Source of the DNA: JABMRW01 sp964396965
Lineage (GTDB): Bacteria > Chloroflexota > Dehalococcoidia > Dehalococcoidales > BS750m-G39
NCBI GenBank assembly: GCA_964396965.1
Contig: CAYNGD010000007.1
Location: 1 to 64,000 of the forward strand
DNA: 64,000 nt
Reading direction: 5' to 3'
Shown here: positions 16,756 to 25,133 of the stretch, one piece after another
How positions within the stretch are numbered: position 1 is the first letter of the stretch
How the letters are laid out: every line of letters begins with the position of its first letter
Made by a program: the position numbers and the translations under genes
Notes under the pieces: model-generated
Databases searched by the model: none
What the model saw: the letters and a program-made list of their open reading frames with translations, nothing else
What the model was told of the DNA's origin: nothing

Positions 16756-17485
16756 AGTCGAGCTGACACCCATGGCCAAAGCTATCGAGGTCAAGGGACT
16801 AACCAAGTCCTTCAGCAATTACATGGCATTGAGAGGTATCAACCTTGAGGTAAATCACGGGGAATCTCTGGTCATTCTTGGCCCCAACGGAGCTGGCAAG
16901 ACCACTCTGATAAAGGTACTCGCCACTATTATGAAACCGACTTCAGGGGAGGTGACAATTAACGGTCTGCATCATGAGAAACACTCTGAAGAGATCCGGC
17001 GCGGGATTGGTGTGGTTACCCATGAGACCTTCTTCTACAATAACCTGACCGCTCACGAGAACTTAGAATTCTACAGCCGCATGTATGGCGTACCCAACCC
17101 GCAAGAGCGGATTCAGGAAGTAGTGAGCCTAGTTGGCATGACACCACGACTATATGACCGGATCAGCACGTTATCTCGTGGGATGCAACAGCGGTTATCC
17201 ATTGCCCGAGCCCTGCTTCACCAACCGCCTATCATGCTTCTGGATGAGCCAGAGACTGGCCTAGACCAGCAGGCTCTTGCTATGCTCTGGAAGGTGGTGA
17301 AAGGGGAGGGTACGGACAACCGAACTGTAATTCTCACCACTCACAATCTGGAACGTGGGCTTAACCTCGGTGACCGGGTGGTGATTTTAAGCCGCGGAAC
17401 CATAGCCTATCAGCAATCCGAAAAGTCTCTAGACTTAGACGGTCTCAAACAGGCATACGAAGAAAGCATTAGAATGAAGAAATGA
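16748..17485 (+). CDS. ccmA: CcmA, ABC ATPase of heme export
   Basis: A 245-residue ABC ATPase with Walker A (GPNGAGKTT), signature (LSRGMQQRL) and Walker B (IMLLDEPE). With CcmB it powers release of heme-loaded CcmE from CcmCD. The ATG at 16748 is preferred because AAAGGG lies about six bases upstream, and it overlaps the ccmF stop. An in-frame ATG at 16730 would add six residues. Confidence 0.92.
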   Translation: MDKVELTPMAKAIEVKGLTKSFSNYMALRGINLEVNHGESLVILGPNGAGKTTLIKVLATIMKPTSGEVTINGLHHEKHSEEIRRGIGVVTHETFFYNNLTAHENLEFYSRMYGVPNPQERIQEVVSLVGMTPRLYDRISTLSRGMQQRLSIARALLHQPPIMLLDEPETGLDQQALAMLWKVVKGEGTDNRTVILTTHNLERGLNLGDRVVILSRGTIAYQQSEKSLDLDGLKQAYEESIRMKK

Positions 17486-18153
17486 AATTTTGGCGTCAGG
17501 TAACCGGCATAGTTTGGAAAGACGTTATATCAGAGATACGAGCCAAGGAAAGCGTATTTTCCGTCCTGGTTTTCACTCTACTGGTGATAGTAATTTTTAA
17601 CTTCGCCTTCAGTAGTAATCAGGGAACTATGAAGCTAGTCACCCCAGGCATCCTGTGGGTGACCTTTGCCTTTGCCGGCGTGCTGAGCCTGAACCGCGCC
17701 TTTGTCATGGAAAAGGAGGGGGGCTGTATTGAGGGCTTGCTGGCTTGCCCGATAAGCCGAGAGACCATTTACGTTGGCAAGATGCTGGGTAGCCTGATAT
17801 TTATGCTCGTTGTCGAAGCTATAGCCTTGCCTATCTTCGCTCTGTTGTTCAATCTACCTGTCCTGTCTCCCGAGGTAGTAATCACCACTTTTCTCGCTAC
17901 TATTGGATTTGTTGCTATTGGCACTATGTTTTCCGCCATGGCGGTTAATACCAAAGCGCGGGAAATGGTATTGCCAATCCTTTTCCTGCCCATGGTTTCA
18001 CCCATAATCGTTAGCGCGGTGGAGGCTTCTACATTGGCTATCTCCGGCGAGACCTGGGGTAGTATGACTACCTGGCTACAGATAATAATTGCTTTTGATG
18101 TTATTTTCGTAGTAGCATCATACTTAGTTTTTCCTTTTGTGGTTGAGGAATAA
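17482..18153 (+). CDS. ccmB: CcmB heme-export permease
   Basis: A 223-residue protein with six predicted membrane helices and the CcmB-typical segment ALSLNRAF-type (here GVLSLNRAFVMEKEGGCIEGL). It forms the membrane part of the CcmAB complex. Its ATG overlaps the ccmA stop in an ATGA, showing translational coupling. Length matches the family. Confidence 0.93.
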   Translation: MKFWRQVTGIVWKDVISEIRAKESVFSVLVFTLLVIVIFNFAFSSNQGTMKLVTPGILWVTFAFAGVLSLNRAFVMEKEGGCIEGLLACPISRETIYVGKMLGSLIFMLVVEAIALPIFALLFNLPVLSPEVVITTFLATIGFVAIGTMFSAMAVNTKAREMVLPILFLPMVSPIIVSAVEASTLAISGETWGSMTTWLQIIIAFDVIFVVASYLVFPFVVEE

Positions 18154-18198
18154 GAGGTGAAATCAAAAACAAGAACTTAAATACTGAACTTTTATGGG

Positions 18199-18873
18199 AT
18201 GGCTATGAAGAGTAGGATTCTGCTAATTACTAGTGCCGTGCTGATGATAGCTTCTTTGTACATGGTCTTCAGCTACGTGCCGACCGATAGGGAGATGGGC
18301 ATCGTCCAGAAGATTTTTTATTTTCACGTTTCCCTGGCCTGGATTGCTTTCTTTGCCTTCTTTCTGGTTTTCTTGGCCAGCATACAGTATTTACACAAAC
18401 GCAGCAGGAAGTGGGACATATTTGCCAGTTCTTCAGCGGAAATAGGCGTCATCTTCACCACACTGGTCCTTATTACCGGGTCTATTTGGGCCAAGCCGAC
18501 CTGGGGTGTGTGGTGGACATGGGATGCTCGCCTCACCAGCTCGCTTGTCCTGTGGCTCATCTATATAGCCTACTTCATCGTTCGTGCCTATATATCGGAG
18601 GGAGAAAGGCAAGCTCGCTTTGCCGCAATTGTGGGTATTATCGGCTTTATTGACGTGCCTATTGTGGCACTGACCATCACCTTAGCACGCACTCAGCACC
18701 CCGGGCCGATCATTTTCCAGGGTGGACTGACGCCGCCGATGGTATTTACTCTAATAATTTGTATTGTCGACTTCACCGTATTCTACTTCCTGCTTCTCAC
18801 TGAGCGTGTGTCAATGAAAGGCAGCGAGGACGAAGTCAAGATATTAAGAGAATTCAGTCAGGGGGAAAGGTAA
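18199..18873 (+). CDS. ccmC: CcmC heme transporter/lyase
   Basis: A 224-residue protein with six membrane helices and the tryptophan-rich motif WGVWWTWDARLTS near residue 97, plus conserved histidines around residue 39 (FHVSLAW) and near residue 162. CcmC loads heme on CcmE. It starts 45 bases after ccmB and is followed directly by the small ccmD gene. Confidence 0.93.
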   Translation: MAMKSRILLITSAVLMIASLYMVFSYVPTDREMGIVQKIFYFHVSLAWIAFFAFFLVFLASIQYLHKRSRKWDIFASSSAEIGVIFTTLVLITGSIWAKPTWGVWWTWDARLTSSLVLWLIYIAYFIVRAYISEGERQARFAAIVGIIGFIDVPIVALTITLARTQHPGPIIFQGGLTPPMVFTLIICIVDFTVFYFLLLTERVSMKGSEDEVKILREFSQGER

Positions 18874-18874
18874 T

Positions 18875-19036
18875 ATGGGAAATGTCAATTACTTGCTGGC
18901 GGCCTTCATCATAATCTGGGCAGTATTGTTTATCTATATCGCAGCCCTTTCTCAGCGGCAAAAGCGTTTGCGGCGGGAGATTGACTTGCTGAAAAAAAAC
19001 CTGAACCAACAGCCACCAGGGCGAGGTAACAATTAA
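18875..19036 (+). CDS. ccmD: CcmD-like small membrane protein
   Basis: A 53-residue protein with one membrane helix (residues about 6-25, YLLAAFIIIWAVLFIYIAAL) followed by a strongly basic segment (SQRQKRLRREIDLLKK). This is the size and charge pattern of CcmD, which stabilises CcmC-CcmE contact and aids release of holo-CcmE. It starts one base after the ccmC stop with a GGGGGAAAGG ribosome site, and its TAA shares a base with the ahbC ATG. CcmD proteins are poorly conserved, so position and topology carry the call. Confidence 0.8.
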   Translation: MGNVNYLLAAFIIIWAVLFIYIAALSQRQKRLRREIDLLKKNLNQQPPGRGNN

Positions 19037-20187
19037 TGATATCCATTTCGCGCTTGCTCTGTGATACTGCCGGGCCAGGCGACCATCTCCGTTACCAGAA
19101 GCGGGACGATGAACGCCCGGTAGTGGTTTGGCACTGCACCAGGCAGTGTAATTTAAACTGCATTCACTGCTATGCCAGTGCCGGCAACCAAAGGTCGCCA
19201 GATGAAATGGACACAGCAGCGGCCAGAGCTTTCATCCGTGACCTAGCTGAATTTGGTGTCCCGGCCATTCTTCTCTCCGGAGGCGAGCCACTGCTCCGTA
19301 AAGACCTATTCCAACTGGCCAGCCTAGCCCGTGAGCACGGGATAAGAATGGCTCTTTCCACCAACGGTACGCTGATTTCCAGTGAGGTAGCTAAAGAAAT
19401 TGACCGGCTTGGCTTTGCTGAAGTGGGCATAAGCCTCGATGGTATCGGGGATACTAACGACTTCTTACGTGGCAAGCGGGGGGCCTTCATAGATGCCTTG
19501 AACGGTATCAGGAACTGCATAGCGCTTGGTTTGAGAGTCTCGTTGCGGCTCACCATTACCCGCTTCAACTATCAGGAAATTCCAGAAATTTTCCGGCTTG
19601 TGGAAGAGGAGGGTATTCAGCGGGTCTGTTTCTATCACCTAGCTTATTCAGGGCGAGGTGAGAAGCTAAGAAGTGAAGACATTGGCTATGCCCAGACCAG
19701 AAAAGTAATTGACGTCATTTGCGAACACACTCTGGATCTTTACCGGCATGATCAGCACAAGGAAATTCTGACTGTAGGTAATCATGCTGATGGTGTTTAT
19801 CTCTTACTTAGGTTGAGGAAGGAGAATCCCCAGCGTGCAGAAAAAGTCCTCGAGCTATTGCGGATAAATGGCGGCAATAACTCGGGTATCAAAATCGGCG
19901 CGGTTGATGACCGGGGGAATGTTCACCCAGACCAGTTCTGGTGGCATTATTCTCTAGGTAATGTCCTCCAGCGAAAGTTTGGTGATATATGGACCGATAC
20001 CTCAGAGCCACTACTAAGGGGATTAAAGAATCGTAAGGGGTTACTCAAGGGACGATGCTCCCAATGCCATTACCTTGACCTTTGCAACGGTAACCTGCGT
20101 GCACGTGCTGAGGCAGTATTTGGCGATGTCTGGGCGGAAGACCCCGCCTGCTATCTAACTGACGAAGAGATAGGAATCTACTCATGA
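19036..20187 (+). CDS. ahbC: AhbC, didecarboxysiroheme deacetylase (radical SAM)
   Basis: A 383-residue radical SAM protein. The SAM cluster motif is C-x3-C-x2-C (CNLNCIHC), followed by LLSGGEPL. The C-terminal SPASM-like region has CSQCHYLDLC and ends DPACYLTDEEI. Several stretches (YSGRGE, NHADG, NNSG, VHPDQFW) are typical of AhbC and separate it from AhbD and from NirJ. It removes the two acetate side chains of 12,18-didecarboxysiroheme to give iron-coproporphyrin III. Its stop overlaps the ahbD start by four bases. Confidence 0.9.
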   Translation: MISISRLLCDTAGPGDHLRYQKRDDERPVVVWHCTRQCNLNCIHCYASAGNQRSPDEMDTAAARAFIRDLAEFGVPAILLSGGEPLLRKDLFQLASLAREHGIRMALSTNGTLISSEVAKEIDRLGFAEVGISLDGIGDTNDFLRGKRGAFIDALNGIRNCIALGLRVSLRLTITRFNYQEIPEIFRLVEEEGIQRVCFYHLAYSGRGEKLRSEDIGYAQTRKVIDVICEHTLDLYRHDQHKEILTVGNHADGVYLLLRLRKENPQRAEKVLELLRINGGNNSGIKIGAVDDRGNVHPDQFWWHYSLGNVLQRKFGDIWTDTSEPLLRGLKNRKGLLKGRCSQCHYLDLCNGNLRARAEAVFGDVWAEDPACYLTDEEIGIYS

Positions 20188-21311
20188 CTGCAGAATCAAC
20201 GAATGGCGCCAGACAACCAGAATTACTGACTCCTAGACTCCATCTAGTTGCTTGGGAACTGACCCGAAGCTGTAACTTGTTCTGTGCCCATTGTCGGGGC
20301 TCGGCGACTTCTGACTCATACCCTGAAGAATTGACCACCGAGGAGTGTTTTCGTATCGTTGACCAGATAGTGGAAGTGGGCCGTCCAATTATCATTTTGA
20401 GCGGCGGTGAACCACTAGTTCGTCCTGATGTTTTGCAAATCGCTCGATATGCTGTTAGCAAAGGTTTGCGGGTGGTCATGGGAACCAATGGCACCCTCAT
20501 CACTAAGGCACTAGCGGCGGATTTGAAAAGCATTCCCATATCACGGCTGGGTATCAGCCTAGACTTCCCGGTAGCTGAGCTCCAGGACAAGTTTCGTGGT
20601 CAGGTTGGTGCCTTTGCCAGTATAACGGAGGGAATCAAAAACGCCCGCCAAGCTGGCATCGAGGTGCAGATTAACAGCACTATCACCAAACTGAATGTAG
20701 ACTACCTGGATGAACTCCTTGCCCTAACACTTAGAGTTGGCGCGGTTGCCTTTCATCCCTTCATGCTGGTGCCAACTGGCCGAGGCAAAGGGCTGAAATC
20801 CGTGGAGCTCTCCTCCGAGCGTTACGAGCAGACACTAAACTGGATATACGATAAACAGGTTGAACTCGGAGACAGGTTGTTTTTTAAACCCACGGATGTA
20901 CCGCATTATATGCGTGTGGTAAAACAGAGGCAAAAGCAGGACCAAACGCCTAGGCCAAAGCCTCGGATCGGTCATCACCCGACCGATGTCATCACACGGG
21001 GTTGTCTGGCGGGAACTGGTTTTTGTTTCATCTCCTACCAGGGGAAAGTGAAGGGATGTGGCTATCTTGATGTAGTGGCCGGTGACCTGAAAAAAGAAAA
21101 CTTCGCCCAGGTCTGGTCAAGCTCACCCCTTTTCCGAGAGTTAAGAGACCTCTCCCATCTGAAGGGAAAGTGCGGAGTTTGTGAGTACAAACAGATATGT
21201 GGTGGTTGCCGGGCTCGTGCCTATGAAGCTACCGGCGATTACTTGGCGGCTGAGCCATACTGTACATATGAGCCGGTCGCCTGGCGAAAAGATTCAGTTA
21301 GAGTGGAGTAA
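20184..21311 (+). CDS. ahbD: AhbD, heme b synthase (radical SAM)
   Basis: A 375-residue radical SAM protein with the C-x3-C-x2-C motif CNLFCAHC, ILSGGEP, and a cysteine-rich C-terminus (CGVCEYKQICGGCRARAY) expected to hold an auxiliary 4Fe-4S cluster. The stretch RGCLAGTGFCFIS and the ending EPYCTYEP are typical of AhbD. It oxidatively decarboxylates two propionates of iron-coproporphyrin III to vinyl groups, giving heme b without oxygen. It is coupled to ahbC by an ATGA overlap and followed two bases later by ahbAB. Confidence 0.9.
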   Translation: MTAESTNGARQPELLTPRLHLVAWELTRSCNLFCAHCRGSATSDSYPEELTTEECFRIVDQIVEVGRPIIILSGGEPLVRPDVLQIARYAVSKGLRVVMGTNGTLITKALAADLKSIPISRLGISLDFPVAELQDKFRGQVGAFASITEGIKNARQAGIEVQINSTITKLNVDYLDELLALTLRVGAVAFHPFMLVPTGRGKGLKSVELSSERYEQTLNWIYDKQVELGDRLFFKPTDVPHYMRVVKQRQKQDQTPRPKPRIGHHPTDVITRGCLAGTGFCFISYQGKVKGCGYLDVVAGDLKKENFAQVWSSSPLFRELRDLSHLKGKCGVCEYKQICGGCRARAYEATGDYLAAEPYCTYEPVAWRKDSVRVE

Positions 21312-21313
21312 GG

Positions 21314-22297
21314 ATGTATCTCGACGATATTGATAAGAAGATACTCAATCTTGTTCAAACTGAATTTCCGCTAACCAGAGAGCCCTATGCTTATCTTGGG
21401 CTAAAGTTAGGTATTGATGGTAACGAGGTGATTCACCGCATTGAGCAATTGAAGGCTAAGGGGATTATTCGCCAGATAAGCCCGGTTTTCGATAGCCGGC
21501 GACTTGGTTACCAGACTACTCTGGTAGCAATGAGGGTAGAACCGGATCAAGTGGATGGGGCGGAGCAAGTGATTAGGGAACATCCCGGAGTTAGCCATGG
21601 CTATGAACGAGAACACTTCTTTAATATTTGGTTTACTTTAGCTGTGCCTCCGGAGGTCGATTTTGAGACTGAGCTTCAACAACTGACTTCTGCCACCAGA
21701 GCTGAAGCTGTATTTGACTTGCCGACATTAAAGATATTCAAGATAGGTGCCTATTTTGACATGGACGGGAATAGTCAGGAAACAGTGGGCATCCTGCCAC
21801 ACTCCAGTGGCATTCTGCCAGAGAAGGTAGAGCTTTCTCAAGAAGACAAATTGATAATAAAAGAGTTGCAGCAAGACTTGCCTTTGCTTGCTATGCCATT
21901 TAATGGTATGGCGACACGGCTGGGTGTGAGTGTAGACGACTTTTTGACAGGATGCCAATCTCTTTTGCAGTGTGGTATCATGCGCCGCTTTGGTGCTGCC
22001 ATTAATCACCGCCGGGCTGGCTTCAAGGCCAACGCAATGGTCTGCTGGACAGTGCCACCGGATACGGTAGATGCCGTTGGACAGAAATTGGCCTCATTCC
22101 GCCAGGTAACTCACTGCTATGAAAGAAAGACTAATCCACTGTGGCAATACAATTTCTTTGCTATGATACATGGCCATACGAGGGAAGTTTGCCAAAAGCT
22201 GGTCAGTGATATATCATGCCAAGTTGGGCTTAAGGATTATGTGTTACTGTTTAGTCTAAAAGAATTCAAGAAGACAAGGGTCAAATACCTAATATGA
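21314..22297 (+). CDS. ahbAB: Fused siroheme decarboxylase AhbA-AhbB
   Basis: A 327-residue protein made of two Lrp/AsnC-like units, roughly residues 1-155 and 172-327, each a small helix-turn-helix followed by an alpha-beta domain. The first half has GYEREHFFNIWFTL and the second HCYERKTNPLWQYNFF, motifs of the two siroheme decarboxylase subunits, usually encoded as separate ahbA and ahbB. Here they are one chain. Siroheme decarboxylase removes two carboxyl groups from siroheme to give 12,18-didecarboxysiroheme. The neighbours ahbC and ahbD make this far more likely than a transcription regulator. Which half corresponds to AhbA was not assigned. Confidence 0.88.
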   Translation: MYLDDIDKKILNLVQTEFPLTREPYAYLGLKLGIDGNEVIHRIEQLKAKGIIRQISPVFDSRRLGYQTTLVAMRVEPDQVDGAEQVIREHPGVSHGYEREHFFNIWFTLAVPPEVDFETELQQLTSATRAEAVFDLPTLKIFKIGAYFDMDGNSQETVGILPHSSGILPEKVELSQEDKLIIKELQQDLPLLAMPFNGMATRLGVSVDDFLTGCQSLLQCGIMRRFGAAINHRRAGFKANAMVCWTVPPDTVDAVGQKLASFRQVTHCYERKTNPLWQYNFFAMIHGHTREVCQKLVSDISCQVGLKDYVLLFSLKEFKKTRVKYLI

Positions 22298-22947
22298 AAA
22301 GAAAAGAACAACACCCTTATTATCCGATGTTTCTGAAGATTAGCGGCAAAAGGTGCGTGGTGATTGGTGGTGGGGAGGTCGCCCTGCGTAAGGTGAAGAT
22401 GTTAATCGAACATGAGGCTAATGTTGAGGTCATCACTCCTGAAGCTTGTTCTCAACTCAACCAGCTGGCGGAACGGGGCGAAATACGTATGTTTCCAAGG
22501 CGCTTCCAGGCAGGTGACTTAAAAGATGCCTTTATTATCATCGCCGCTACCGATGACAGTGATGCCAACCGAAAGGTAGCTCGGGAAGCCCGCAAAAAGG
22601 CAGTTCTGGTCAACGTGGTGGATGAACCAGAAAATTGTGATTTCATTGTCCCTTCGTACCTGCGCCGTGGAGATATTACCATCGCCATCTCCACCGGGGG
22701 AAGAAGCCCAGCTCTAGCGAGGAAAATCCGAGCCAGGCTGGAAAAGGACTTTGAGAATGAATTTGCTGCCCTGGCTGTTCTCGTCGACGAAGCACGTGAC
22801 GAAGTGAAGCGAAAGGGTATTAAGGTTAATGGTGACGCCTGGCAGGAAGCCCTAGACCTGGATTTACTGATTGATATGCTGAGGAAGGGGAATGGCGAAC
22901 AGGCTAGGACTATCCTGCTCAACAATCTTAAGACGCAGCAAAGGTAA
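22294..22947 (+). CDS. Precorrin-2 dehydrogenase (Met8/SirC family)
   Basis: A 217-residue protein with an N-terminal NAD-binding fold (VVIGGGEVALRKV, residues about 18-30) and the family motifs VVDEPENCDFIVPS and STGGRSPALARKIR. It oxidises precorrin-2 to sirohydrochlorin. Met8-type members also insert iron, and since no separate ferrochelatase (SirB/CbiK) is seen in the run, a dual role is possible but unproven. Its ATG overlaps the ahbAB stop in an ATGA. Confidence 0.9.
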   Translation: MKRKEQHPYYPMFLKISGKRCVVIGGGEVALRKVKMLIEHEANVEVITPEACSQLNQLAERGEIRMFPRRFQAGDLKDAFIIIAATDDSDANRKVAREARKKAVLVNVVDEPENCDFIVPSYLRRGDITIAISTGGRSPALARKIRARLEKDFENEFAALAVLVDEARDEVKRKGIKVNGDAWQEALDLDLLIDMLRKGNGEQARTILLNNLKTQQR

Positions 22948-22953
22948 ACTCTT

Positions 22954-24216
22954 ATGCATATCAGTTTAGTCGGGATAAATCACCAGACAGCACCAGTAAC
23001 TATCCGGGAGAAGGTAGCAATCAGTGCCGAGAAGCTGAACGACTCCCTGTTACTGCTTCATTCCTACATGCCATACGGTATAATCCTGTCCACCTGTAAT
23101 CGCACTGAAATTTATACTGCCGGGGATGGCCGCCGTATCCAAGAGGCAGGCCTCAACTTCTTAAAAGCTCACACAAATAACTCCGGCGCTGACCTTCTCC
23201 AGTATATTTACCTCTCCAGTGACAAAACAGCGGTGGAACACCTCTTTCGTGTTACTTGCGGGCTTGAGTCTATGATTATTGGCGAATACGAGGTTCTAGG
23301 ACAGGTACGGCAGGCACTGGAAGCCGCCGAGAAGGCAGGAATGGTAAATCTGCCACTACGTCGTATTTTCCAGGATGCAATCAGGACGGGAAGGTGTGTT
23401 CGTCAGTACACCGGCATCAGCAAAAACCCCGTTTCCGTCAGCTCAGTAGCCGTTGATTTGGCAGTGAGCATTCTCGGTAGCCTGCAAAACGCGAAGGTTC
23501 TGGCTATCGGCGCTGGTGAGGCAGGTCGGCTTGTGGTCAAGGCAGCTAAAGAGAGAGGAGCCTCTAAAATAGCCGTTGCCAGTCGGACCCGGGAGAGGGC
23601 TGCTGCCTTAGCGGCAACACTGGGTGGTATGCCAATTGACCTGGGAAACCTAACGGAGGAGCTAAGTACGACTAACATAGTTGTTGCCTGCGCTGGTGCA
23701 CCTCATCCGATACTGGGTGTTCGGCAGGTGGATGAGGCAATGAAGAAACGTCCAAAACTTCCCTTAGTAATAATTGATATCGCCGTTCCCCGAAATATTG
23801 AGCCGGCGGTAGGACAAGCAAACAACGTTTTCCTCTACAATATTGATGGCCTGACCAAGATTGCTGATTCACACCGAAAACAGCGAGGGGGAGAGATTCA
23901 GAAAGCTGAGGCAATAATAACTGCCGAAGTTGACAAGTTTATGTCGTGGTGGCGAATCCTTGAGATTCAGCCTGTAGTCAGTGCTCTTATGAGAAAGGCT
24001 GAAGACATACGCTCCACACAACTAAAGAAAACCCTGAAGCGACTTCGCCCCCTCTCAAGTGAGGAGCAGGAAAGCCTCGAGGCGATGACCAAGTCAATAG
24101 TAACCAAAATACTAAAAGACCCTATCCAGTGTCTTAAGACAAATTCTGATGGGGACAGAGATTATGCTGGGATAATAAGCAAAATCTTCCGGCTAGGATG
24201 GAGGAAATGGGAATGA
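22954..24216 (+). CDS. hemA: Glutamyl-tRNA reductase
   Basis: A 420-residue enzyme of usual length. The catalytic cysteine is Cys48 in LSTCNRTEIY. The NADPH-binding domain (VLAIGAGEAGRL) and C-terminal dimerisation helix follow. It reduces glutamyl-tRNA to glutamate-1-semialdehyde, the first step of the C5 tetrapyrrole route, completed by hemL at the end of the operon. Its TGA overlaps the preferred hemC ATG by four bases. Confidence 0.96.
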   Translation: MHISLVGINHQTAPVTIREKVAISAEKLNDSLLLLHSYMPYGIILSTCNRTEIYTAGDGRRIQEAGLNFLKAHTNNSGADLLQYIYLSSDKTAVEHLFRVTCGLESMIIGEYEVLGQVRQALEAAEKAGMVNLPLRRIFQDAIRTGRCVRQYTGISKNPVSVSSVAVDLAVSILGSLQNAKVLAIGAGEAGRLVVKAAKERGASKIAVASRTRERAAALAATLGGMPIDLGNLTEELSTTNIVVACAGAPHPILGVRQVDEAMKKRPKLPLVIIDIAVPRNIEPAVGQANNVFLYNIDGLTKIADSHRKQRGGEIQKAEAIITAEVDKFMSWWRILEIQPVVSALMRKAEDIRSTQLKKTLKRLRPLSSEEQESLEAMTKSIVTKILKDPIQCLKTNSDGDRDYAGIISKIFRLGWRKWE

Positions 24217-25133
24217 TGCGGAGACTCATTGTCGGTTCAAGGGGTAGCCGACTGGCCCTAAGTCAAACTGAGGCTGTAGTGTCCGAGCTGAAGAAGGTAA
24301 ATCCCGATCTCGAGATTAGCATAAGCAGAGTGTTGACTCAGGGTGACCGTGACCGCCGTACCTCGCTTGACCGAATGGGAGAAGTCGGGGTATTCGTCAA
24401 GGGGCTTGAGGAGGCCTTACTTGATGGCAGAATTGACTTGGCAGTGCACAGTCTCAAGGACGTGCCCTCCGAGATTCCTCAGGGATTACGTTTGCTGGCG
24501 GTAACCAAAAGACTTGACCCCAGGGATGTTCTGGTAGCGAAATCGAAGCTTGACGAGCTTTCTTCCGGCGCCCGAATAGGTAGCGGAGGCTTACGCCGTG
24601 CAATTCAGCTCACTCAATACCGCCTTGACCTTAAGGTATGCAGCATAAGGGGGAATGTTGATACTCGCCTGCGCAAGGTTACCAATGGTGAATTTGATGG
24701 TGTGATCGTGGCAGCCGCGGCGCTCTTGCGGCTTGGCTGGGAAGACAAAATAACTGAATACCTGCCATTGAGGCATTTTCTGCCAGCAGTGGGACAAGGA
24801 GCACTGGTGATAGAAGCACGGGCTGGCGACGAAGACATTGTTCAGGCTGTTTCGCCGATAAACCATCTTCCTACCTGGCGGAGCGTAACTGCAGAGCGAG
24901 CTTTTCTTCGTGCCTTGGGTGGTGGTTGCCGTGCCCCGATCGCCTCCCTAGGGACGGTGATTGACACCACTTTGAGGCTTGAAGGAATGGTAGCTGACGT
25001 TAACAGTAGGGAAGTACTGCGTACCTCAGATGAAGGTAGTACAATGTCTCCAGAAGAAGTGGGCGAACGGCTAGCACAAAGGATGCTTGCTATGGGAGCA
25101 TCTGAATTCATTAGTAAAGCGAGGCTCAGTTGA
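24213..25133 (+). CDS. hemC: Hydroxymethylbilane synthase
   Basis: A 306-residue porphobilinogen deaminase. Recognisable are the N-terminus VGSRGSRLALSQT, the substrate region HSLKDVP, and the dipyrromethane-attachment cysteine near residue 239 (GGGCRAPIA). The ATG at 24213 is chosen because GGAGG lies eight bases upstream and it forms an ATGA overlap with hemA. In-frame ATGs at 24198 and 24207 lie within the ribosome site region. It joins four porphobilinogens into hydroxymethylbilane. Confidence 0.95.
   Translation: MMRRLIVGSRGSRLALSQTEAVVSELKKVNPDLEISISRVLTQGDRDRRTSLDRMGEVGVFVKGLEEALLDGRIDLAVHSLKDVPSEIPQGLRLLAVTKRLDPRDVLVAKSKLDELSSGARIGSGGLRRAIQLTQYRLDLKVCSIRGNVDTRLRKVTNGEFDGVIVAAAALLRLGWEDKITEYLPLRHFLPAVGQGALVIEARAGDEDIVQAVSPINHLPTWRSVTAERAFLRALGGGCRAPIASLGTVIDTTLRLEGMVADVNSREVLRTSDEGSTMSPEEVGERLAQRMLAMGASEFISKARLS

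Noticed and set aside
20184..21311. Possible NirJ or other heme d1 radical SAM assignment for the two radical SAM genes.
   Set aside because: No nirD, nirL, nirG, nirH, nirF or nirS genes are present, and the sequence stretches fit AhbC and AhbD.
21314..22297. Lrp/AsnC-type transcription regulator annotation for the fused protein.
   Set aside because: It is a tandem of two units with siroheme decarboxylase motifs, inside the Ahb gene run.
22452..22925. Long antisense open frames opposite several heme genes, such as this one of 157 codons.
   Set aside because: They are low-complexity, serine- and arginine-rich shadows of well-identified genes on the other strand.
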